From assembly GCA_938001965.1 (NCBI GenBank), contig CALLBC010000108.1, forward strand, positions 1 through 37,528: 37,528 bases of DNA, given 5' to 3'. Numbering within the stretch: the first letter of the stretch is position 1; each line of letters starts with the position of its first letter. Below the pieces are notes generated by a model. That model did no database searches and was not told where the DNA came from. It saw only the letters and a list, made by a program, of their open reading frames with translations. The DNA comes from an uncultured Bdellovibrionales bacterium. Its GTDB lineage: Bacteria; Bdellovibrionota; Bdellovibrionia; Bdellovibrionales; UBA1609. Below are positions 32,116-37,528 of the stretch, one piece after another. The translations under genes were made by a program, and so were the position numbers.

Positions 32116-33672
32116 GTGGAAAAAGAAATAGAATTAAAACTTAAAAATCTTGATGATAAAAATAATCAAGCCTATATGGGTGGTGGTGAAGCCAGGCAAA
32201 AAAAGCATCGCCAAGGCGAACGCTTAACTGCACGTGAACGCCTTGATGTTTTACTTGATCCAGGCAGCTTTGTTGAGCTTGATCGCTTTATCACTCACCG
32301 CTGCCAAAATTTTGGAATGGGTGAAAGAAAAATCCCTGGTGATGGTGTTGTTACCGGCTATGGTCGAATTAATGGAAAGACGGTTTATGTCTATAGCCAA
32401 GACTTCACAGTGTTTGGCGGAAGTATGTCGCGCACTCAAGCCAACAAAATTTTAAAAATACAAGAAATGGCTATGAAAAATGGATGTCCAATTATTGGAT
32501 TAAATGATTCTGGTGGCGCGAGAATTCAAGAGGGTGTTGAAGCCTTGGCTGGGTACGCAGATATCTTTTTGAAAAATACTTTAGCTTCTGGTGTAGTTCC
32601 ACAAATTAGTGCAATAATGGGGCCTTGTGCTGGTGGTGCTGTTTATAGCCCAAGTTTAACTGATTTTATTTTTATGGTTAAAGATACTAGTTATATGTTT
32701 GTAACTGGTCCCGATGTAATTAAAACTGTAACTCATGAAGAAGTTACTAAAGAGGAACTAGGTGGTGCATTAACTCATAACCAAAAATCTGGTGTTGCAC
32801 ATTTTGCCACAGACAATGATAAGCACTGCTTATTAATGATTCGTGAACTTCTAAACTTCTTACCAATGAATAACTTAGATGATACCCCTTATCTTGAAAC
32901 TAAGGATAAGCCTGACCGCATTGATGAAAGCTTAAACGAAATTGTTCCTAGTAATCCTAAAAAGCCTTATGACATAAAAGAAATTGTTAAAAAGACTGTT
33001 GATGAGGGCTACTTCTTAGAAGTTCAGCAACATTATGCGCAAAATATTGTTATTGGCTTTGCTAGATATAATGGGCGCAGTGTTGGTATAGTTGCTAACC
33101 AACCACAAGTTTTGGCTGGCTGTTTAAATATTCCTGCCAGCATAAAAGCAGCTCGATTTGTTAGATTCTGTGATGCCTTTAATATTCCTGTTGTAAGTTT
33201 TGTTGATGTTCCTGGCTTTTTACCAGGGACCGACCAAGAGTGGGCTGGAGTAATTACTCACGGAGCAAAATTACTTTATGCTTATGCCGAAGCAACAGTT
33301 CCTAAGGTAACTATTGTTACAAGAAAAGCTTATGGCGGAGCCTATGACGTAATGTCATCAAAGCATTTACGTGGCGACATTAACCTTGCCTATCCAACAG
33401 CAGAAATTGCAGTAATGGGTGCTGAGGGCGCAGTGAATATTGTATTTAGAAATGAAATTAAAGAAGCCTCCAATGTGGATGAGCGCAGAAAAGAGCTTAT
33501 TGATGATTACGAAAAGCAATTTGCTAATCCTTATGTTGCTGCCGAGCTTGGTTACATCGACGAGGTCATTGAACCTGCACTCACTAGGAAAAGAATTATT
33601 GAGTCATTAGAAATGCTAAAAAACAAAAAAGATACTAACCCTCCAAAAAAACACGGGAATATACCTCTATAA
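32116..33672 (+). CDS. pccB: Acyl-CoA (probable propionyl-CoA) carboxylase, carboxyltransferase subunit
   Basis: 518 residues from GTG, with AGGAG five bases upstream. A crotonase-fold carboxyltransferase with both halves in one chain: N half [51 protein letters not shown] half [62 protein letters not shown]. This length and layout fit PccB/MmdA/AccD5-type enzymes. It moves CO2 from biotin to propionyl-CoA, giving (S)-methylmalonyl-CoA. The next genes encode biotin carboxylase, biotin carrier and methylmalonyl-CoA mutase, supporting a propionyl-CoA substrate rather than acetyl-CoA, though not proving it. Confidence 0.93.
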   Translation: MEKEIELKLKNLDDKNNQAYMGGGEARQKKHRQGERLTARERLDVLLDPGSFVELDRFITHRCQNFGMGERKIPGDGVVTGYGRINGKTVYVYSQDFTVFGGSMSRTQANKILKIQEMAMKNGCPIIGLNDSGGARIQEGVEALAGYADIFLKNTLASGVVPQISAIMGPCAGGAVYSPSLTDFIFMVKDTSYMFVTGPDVIKTVTHEEVTKEELGGALTHNQKSGVAHFATDNDKHCLLMIRELLNFLPMNNLDDTPYLETKDKPDRIDESLNEIVPSNPKKPYDIKEIVKKTVDEGYFLEVQQHYAQNIVIGFARYNGRSVGIVANQPQVLAGCLNIPASIKAARFVRFCDAFNIPVVSFVDVPGFLPGTDQEWAGVITHGAKLLYAYAEATVPKVTIVTRKAYGGAYDVMSSKHLRGDINLAYPTAEIAVMGAEGAVNIVFRNEIKEASNVDERRKELIDDYEKQFANPYVAAELGYIDEVIEPALTRKRIIESLEMLKNKKDTNPPKKHGNIPL

Positions 33673-33687
33673 AACTAGGATATAATT

Positions 33688-35187
33688 ATGTTTAAAAAAA
33701 TTCTTATTGCTAACCGTGGTGAAATTGCAATTCGTGTGATTCGTGCTTGTAGAAGCATGAACATTCAAACTGTTGCTGTTTATAGCGTTGCCGACAGAAA
33801 CAGTTTACATGTTATGCTTGCCGATGAAGCCTATGAAATTGGACCTGCACCGAGTAACCAATCATATTTAAATGTGGATAAACTTGTTGAAGTTTGTAAA
33901 AGTGCTAGCGTTGATGCTATTCACCCTGGCTATGGCTTTTTAAGTGAAAATGCTGACTTTGTAAAAAGACTTAACGAGGAAGGCATTACTTTTATTGGCC
34001 CAACTGTTGAAAATATTAGAGCCATGGGCGATAAACTTGCTTCTCGCGAGCTCATGATGAAGGCAGGAGTTCCTACCGTTCCTGGAAGCCCTGGATCAAT
34101 TACAGATGCTGATGAAGCCGAAAAAGTTGCTGCTGAAATTGGTTACCCTGTAATTATTAAAGCTTCTGCTGGGGGCGGAGGTAAAGGAATCAGAGTTGTT
34201 TTTGAACCTAAAGAATTAGCTAGTAGCTTTAGAGCCTGCCAATCTGAAGGAAAAAATTACTTCAGTGATGATCGAGTTTTTATTGAGCGCTTTGTTCAAA
34301 ACCCTAAACATATTGAAATCCAGGTTTTTGGCGACACGCATGGAAACGTAGTTCACTTATTCGAGCGCGAATGCTCTGTTCAAAGACGACACCAAAAACT
34401 AATTGAAGAATCTCCTAGTATTTCTGTTCCGCAAAAAGTTCGTGAGACAATGGGTCAGGTTGCCGTAACAGCAGCCAAATCTATTAACTATGTTGGCGCC
34501 GGAACTATTGAGTTTATTTTTGATAACAATACTAAAGAGTTCTTTTTCATGGAGATGAATACTCGTTTACAAGTTGAGCATCCAATTACTGAGCTTGTCA
34601 CTGGGGCTGACTTAGTTAAAGAACAAATTCTTGTTGCTACTGGTAAAGAGCTTTCATTTAAACAAGAAGATATTAAACAAACTGGTCATGCCATTGAATT
34701 AAGAATTTGCGCTGAAGACCCTGTAACTTTTGTTCCAAACCCAGGGACAATAAGACGTTACCGTGAGCCGTCTGGCCCATTCATTCGAGTTGATGGCGGC
34801 GCCTACCAAGGTTATGAAATCCCAATTTATTATGACCCAATGATATCTAAACTTATTGCTTGGGGACATAATCGCGAAGAATGTATTAACAATCTTCATC
34901 GCGCTTTAGGCGAGTATATGATCACTGGTGTAAAAACTAATATCAACTTACATCGAAATATTTTAAAGCACCCACTCTTTTTAAGCGGTGAATACACAAC
35001 CCAATTCATTGAAAAAGAAGTTACTGGTAAACCACAAGAAGACATGTTCATGTTTGTAGATGATCGAGTCTTTTTAATTTCAGCTGCGATTGAAGCCTAC
35101 AAACATGCAAAGTCTAATAACAACTTTCAGTTTAGTGAAAATAGCCAATGGAAAATTGCTGGCCGCAATAAGCAACTAAGGCAATAG
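33688..35187 (+). CDS. accC: Biotin carboxylase subunit of the acyl-CoA carboxylase
   Basis: 499 residues. ATP-grasp biotin carboxylase: FKKILIANRGEIAIRVIRAC, HPGYGFLSENADF, ASAGGGGKGIRVV (Gly-rich ATP lid), the active-site ERECSVQRRHQKL, FMEMNTRLQVEHPITE, and RICAEDP. It carboxylates biotin on the carrier using ATP and bicarbonate. Unlike PccA of many bacteria, the biotin carrier is not fused: the chain ends soon after the BC domain (a tail of about 50 residues), and the carrier is the next gene. AGGATATAA before the ATG. Operon position 15 bp after pccB. Confidence 0.94.
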   Translation: MFKKILIANRGEIAIRVIRACRSMNIQTVAVYSVADRNSLHVMLADEAYEIGPAPSNQSYLNVDKLVEVCKSASVDAIHPGYGFLSENADFVKRLNEEGITFIGPTVENIRAMGDKLASRELMMKAGVPTVPGSPGSITDADEAEKVAAEIGYPVIIKASAGGGGKGIRVVFEPKELASSFRACQSEGKNYFSDDRVFIERFVQNPKHIEIQVFGDTHGNVVHLFERECSVQRRHQKLIEESPSISVPQKVRETMGQVAVTAAKSINYVGAGTIEFIFDNNTKEFFFMEMNTRLQVEHPITELVTGADLVKEQILVATGKELSFKQEDIKQTGHAIELRICAEDPVTFVPNPGTIRRYREPSGPFIRVDGGAYQGYEIPIYYDPMISKLIAWGHNREECINNLHRALGEYMITGVKTNINLHRNILKHPLFLSGEYTTQFIEKEVTGKPQEDMFMFVDDRVFLISAAIEAYKHAKSNNNFQFSENSQWKIAGRNKQLRQ

Positions 35188-35196
35188 GAGTATATC

Positions 35197-35718
35197 ATGT
35201 ATTTTGAAGCACAATCTAATGGACAAAATTATGCACTAACTATTCGCGAAGACCGTGAAGCTTGGCGAGTTGGTATAAAAAAAGAATCTCTTGATTGGAA
35301 CTACTACAATGTTTCTAAGAAAGATTATCAAGATGTGAATCAAACTATCAGTTTTATTTTCAAAAATAGCTCATACTTAGTTGATGTCATTGGTGAAGAA
35401 ACTGATTATACCGTTTACACTCGTGGCTCATTTAGAAAAATAAGTATTTTCAATGACGAAATGATCTTACATGAAAGCCTTAAATCTGGTGGCCAACTTG
35501 GTGGAGGCAATAACCTCTCTTCAGGTATGCCTGGAAAAATTGTAAAGCTTTTTGTTAAGCCTGGACAAGAAATCAAAGAAGGCGAGCCTTTATTAATTAT
35601 GGAAGCAATGAAAATGGAAAATGAAATGCGTGCAGCCAGAGATGTTACCATTGATGAAATTCTAGTTTCTGAAGGTGACACAATAGAATCAGGTGCTGTT
35701 CTAATATCTTTCAAATAA
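35197..35718 (+). CDS. Biotin carboxyl-carrier protein of the acyl-CoA carboxylase
   Basis: 173 residues. The C-terminal 75 residues are a biotinyl domain: SGMPGKIVKLFVKPGQEIKEGEPLLIMEAMKMENEM with the biotin-accepting Lys139 in EAMKM. The first ~95 residues are a separate beta-rich region, possibly a BT-like holoenzyme-docking part found between BC and BCCP in fused PccA proteins, connected by a Gly/Ser linker (GGQLGGGNN). It carries carboxybiotin between the AccC-like and PccB subunits. TAGGAG precedes the ATG by six bases. This looks like a split version of a fused PccA. Confidence 0.92.
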   Translation: MYFEAQSNGQNYALTIREDREAWRVGIKKESLDWNYYNVSKKDYQDVNQTISFIFKNSSYLVDVIGEETDYTVYTRGSFRKISIFNDEMILHESLKSGGQLGGGNNLSSGMPGKIVKLFVKPGQEIKEGEPLLIMEAMKMENEMRAARDVTIDEILVSEGDTIESGAVLISFK

Positions 35719-35733
35719 AGGTAATACAATTTA

Positions 35734-37338
35734 ATGTCTAAAACTAAATATCGTAAAAGCTCATTTACCAACTCTAGCAACATTGAAATCCAGGATTACT
35801 ATGGCCCAAGCGATGTTTCAGACAACCTAAGCGAAAGCCTATCGACACCAGGGAAATTCCCTTTTACTCGCGGCGTACAAGAAACTATGTACAAAGGGCG
35901 TTTATGGACCATGAGACAATATGCTGGCTTTGGTTCTGCTGCAGAAAGTAACAAACGTTATAAATTACTTTTAGATAAAGGCACAACAGGATTAAGTGTC
36001 GCTTTCGACCTGCCCACTCAGATGGGCTATGACTCAGATCATATTATGTCTACTGGCGAAGTTGGAAAGGTTGGAGTTGCAATAAGTAGTATTGAAGATA
36101 TGGAAGTACTACTAAATAATATTCCTCTTGATAAAGTTTCCACCTCTATGACTATTAACTCCACTGCGGGTATTTTACTTAGCCTTTATATTGCTGTGGC
36201 AGAAAAAAGAGGAATTGATCGTAAGATCTTACGTGGAACTATCCAAAATGATTTATTAAAAGAGTATATCGCCCGTGGCACATATATTTACCCACCAAAG
36301 CCATCAATGCGAGTTATTACAAATATTTTTGAATACTGTACTAACGAAGTTCCATTATGGAATACAATTAGTATTTCTGGATATCATATTCGTGAGGCTG
36401 GCAGCACCGCTGTACAAGAGCTTGCCTTTACCCTTGCTAATGCAATTACGTATGTGCAATCTGCTGTTGACCAAGGGTTAGACGTTAATAGCTTTGCTCG
36501 TCGACTCAGTTTCTTTTTTAACGTTCATAATAACTTCTTTGAAGAAATTGCTAAATTTCGTGCGGCAAGAAGAATGTGGGCTAAAATAATGAAAGAGCGC
36601 TTCAATGTTACTGATGAAAAAGCTTTAAAAATGAGGTTTCATTCTCAAACCGCTGGAGTAACTTTAACTGCTCAACAGCCAGAGAACAATATTGCCCGAG
36701 TAAGTATGCAAGCCTTAGCCTCTGTTTTAGGAGGCACTCAAAGTCTGCATACAAACTCTATGGACGAGGCTCTTGGTTTACCCACTGAAAAAGCAGCCAC
36801 AATTGCTTTAAGAACCCAACAAATTATTGCCCACGAAACTGGAGTTACTGACACAATTGATCCACTTGCTGGCTCTTACTTTGTGGAAAATTTAACAGAT
36901 GAAGTTGAGCGCAGAGCCTATGATTATATCGACCGCATTGAAAATATGGGCGGAGTTATTAAATGTATTGAGCAAGGCTGGATTCAAAATGAAATACAAA
37001 ACTCTGCTTACCAACAACAACTTGATCTTGAATCAAAAAAAGAAATTATTGTTGGTGTTAATGACTTTATACAAACTGATAAACGTACAAATGTTGAGGT
37101 CTTAAAAATTTCTGAAGACGTTGCAAGAGAACAAATTCAAAGGCTTACTCTATTTAAAAGTAAAAGAGATAATGCTTTAGTAAAATCATATTGTGAGAAA
37201 ATCACAAATGCAGCCGATGCTGACACAAATTTAATGCCTCTTTTTGTTGAAGCTGTTAAAAATAATGTTACTCTTGGCGAAATCAGTGACTCTCTCCGCA
37301 AAGTCTTTGGACAATACAGAGAGACTGTTAAGTTTTAG
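35734..37338 (+). CDS. Methylmalonyl-CoA mutase, catalytic subunit without B12 domain
   Basis: 534 residues, the size of stand-alone MCM/IcmA-type large subunits. TIM-barrel marks: [24 protein letters not shown] (substrate CoA channel), [80 protein letters not shown] and [19 protein letters not shown]. There is no DxHxxG B12-binding domain, so the cobalamin subunit must be a separate protein. The enzyme converts (R)-methylmalonyl-CoA to succinyl-CoA; an isobutyryl-CoA or related mutase cannot be excluded, but the adjacent carboxylase favours methylmalonyl. No epimerase or B12 subunit gene is in the window; what follows is an insertion sequence end. Confidence 0.92.
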   Translation: MSKTKYRKSSFTNSSNIEIQDYYGPSDVSDNLSESLSTPGKFPFTRGVQETMYKGRLWTMRQYAGFGSAAESNKRYKLLLDKGTTGLSVAFDLPTQMGYDSDHIMSTGEVGKVGVAISSIEDMEVLLNNIPLDKVSTSMTINSTAGILLSLYIAVAEKRGIDRKILRGTIQNDLLKEYIARGTYIYPPKPSMRVITNIFEYCTNEVPLWNTISISGYHIREAGSTAVQELAFTLANAITYVQSAVDQGLDVNSFARRLSFFFNVHNNFFEEIAKFRAARRMWAKIMKERFNVTDEKALKMRFHSQTAGVTLTAQQPENNIARVSMQALASVLGGTQSLHTNSMDEALGLPTEKAATIALRTQQIIAHETGVTDTIDPLAGSYFVENLTDEVERRAYDYIDRIENMGGVIKCIEQGWIQNEIQNSAYQQQLDLESKKEIIVGVNDFIQTDKRTNVEVLKISEDVAREQIQRLTLFKSKRDNALVKSYCEKITNAADADTNLMPLFVEAVKNNVTLGEISDSLRKVFGQYRETVKF

Positions 37339-37390
37339 TTTTGATAATTTTCCTAGCAAGTTTGCAAGCGAGTTGATTGATAGCCTAAGT

Positions 37391-37418
37391 TGTAACGGTT
37401 AAGACCTGATCGTACAGT
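37391..37418. mobile_element. Candidate terminal inverted repeat of an IS481-like element
   Basis: TGTAACGGTTAAGACCTGAT begins at 37391, about 65 bp past the stop codon of the partial transposase. IS481-family ends typically begin TGT, so this is a plausible IS boundary. The other end is outside the window, so the repeat and any target duplication cannot be verified. Confidence 0.35.
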
Positions 37419-37455
37419 TGCCCTTTTAGCAAGCATCGTGTTTTTAAATTGTCTG

Positions 37456-37528
37456 TCAGTTAAAATCTAGTTTTTTCTTATTCCAAACCTCCTTGCCTGC
37501 AAGGAGAGTTTGCATCGGAGTTCTTCCG
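37456..37528 (-). CDS. Transposase C-terminus (IS481/integrase-core type), cut by window edge
   Basis: The last 23 codons of a leftward frame end at TGA (37458-37456). The residues GRTPMQTLLAGKEVWNKKKL match the usual end of IS481-type DDE transposases, where G-K/R-T-P-M-Q-x-F/L follows the catalytic domain. Only this tail is visible, so whether the element is intact is unknown. It lies downstream of the methylmalonyl-CoA mutase gene, on the opposite strand. Confidence 0.6.
   Translation of the reverse strand, partial: GRTPMQTLLAGKEVWNKKKLDFN

Noticed and set aside
37489-37506. Hairpin CTCCTTG-CCTG-CAAGGAG as terminator
   Set aside because: It lies inside the partial transposase coding frame and is not followed by a T-run on either strand.

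Overview
The window is A+T-rich bacterial chromosome from a Gram-negative cell: it carries BamD, a LolA-like carrier, type IV pilus parts and lipoprotein signals. Gene content and order (rplU-rpmA-obgE-nadD/rsfS-rlmH beside an RNase G gene and pilT; a large nucleoside-degradation operon; an arginine/ornithine succinyltransferase cluster) suggest a Bdellovibrio-like member of Bdellovibrionota. This is inference from gene families; no rRNA or other taxonomic marker is present. GTG and TTG starts are frequent.

Layout. (1) 1-3722: three minor-pilin-like genes (one cut by the window edge) surround a secreted SGNH esterase-like protein with a tandem Cys/Asp repeat. (2) 3748-10174, minus strand: a class III aminotransferase, an M20 hydrolase, AstA and AstD, followed by mltG. 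This looks like an N-succinyl-ornithine/arginine catabolic route with an M20 enzyme where AstE would be expected, and with no AstB. (3) 10468-14939, plus strand: a TPR/SH3 membrane protein, a cyclic-nucleotide-binding-domain protein, an AI-2E-family permease, bamD, a TPR protein and hpt. (4) 15181-21459, minus strand: rimO, lolA-like, comF-like, rlmH, a fused nadD-rsfS, obgE, rpmA, and rplU with a long Lys/Ala tail. (5) 21460-21918: a 459-bp gap holding a 172-bp element with perfect 42-bp terminal inverted repeats just past the rng stop codon. (6) rng and pilT, divergent. (7) 24991-29113: deoC, deoA, punA and an MtaD/ATZ-TRZ-like amidohydrolase, i.e. nucleoside breakdown. (8) 29332-30597: a lipoprotein-type subtilase. 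(9) 30815-37338: asnS, then a three-part acyl-CoA (probably propionyl-CoA) carboxylase and the catalytic chain of methylmalonyl-CoA mutase, feeding propionyl-CoA to succinyl-CoA. (10) 37391-end: what looks like one end of an IS481-like insertion sequence, with the last 23 codons of its transposase.

Taken together, amino-acid, nucleoside and propionyl-CoA catabolism plus a secreted protease and esterase fit a cell living on macromolecule breakdown products, as a predator would; that is a lifestyle inference. No tRNA, rRNA, CRISPR array or complete mobile element was found. The items most worth following up are the variant succinyltransferase cluster with its odd M20 metal ligands, the 172-bp palindromic element, the NadD-RsfS fusion, the bL21 tail, and minor pilins lacking Glu5.
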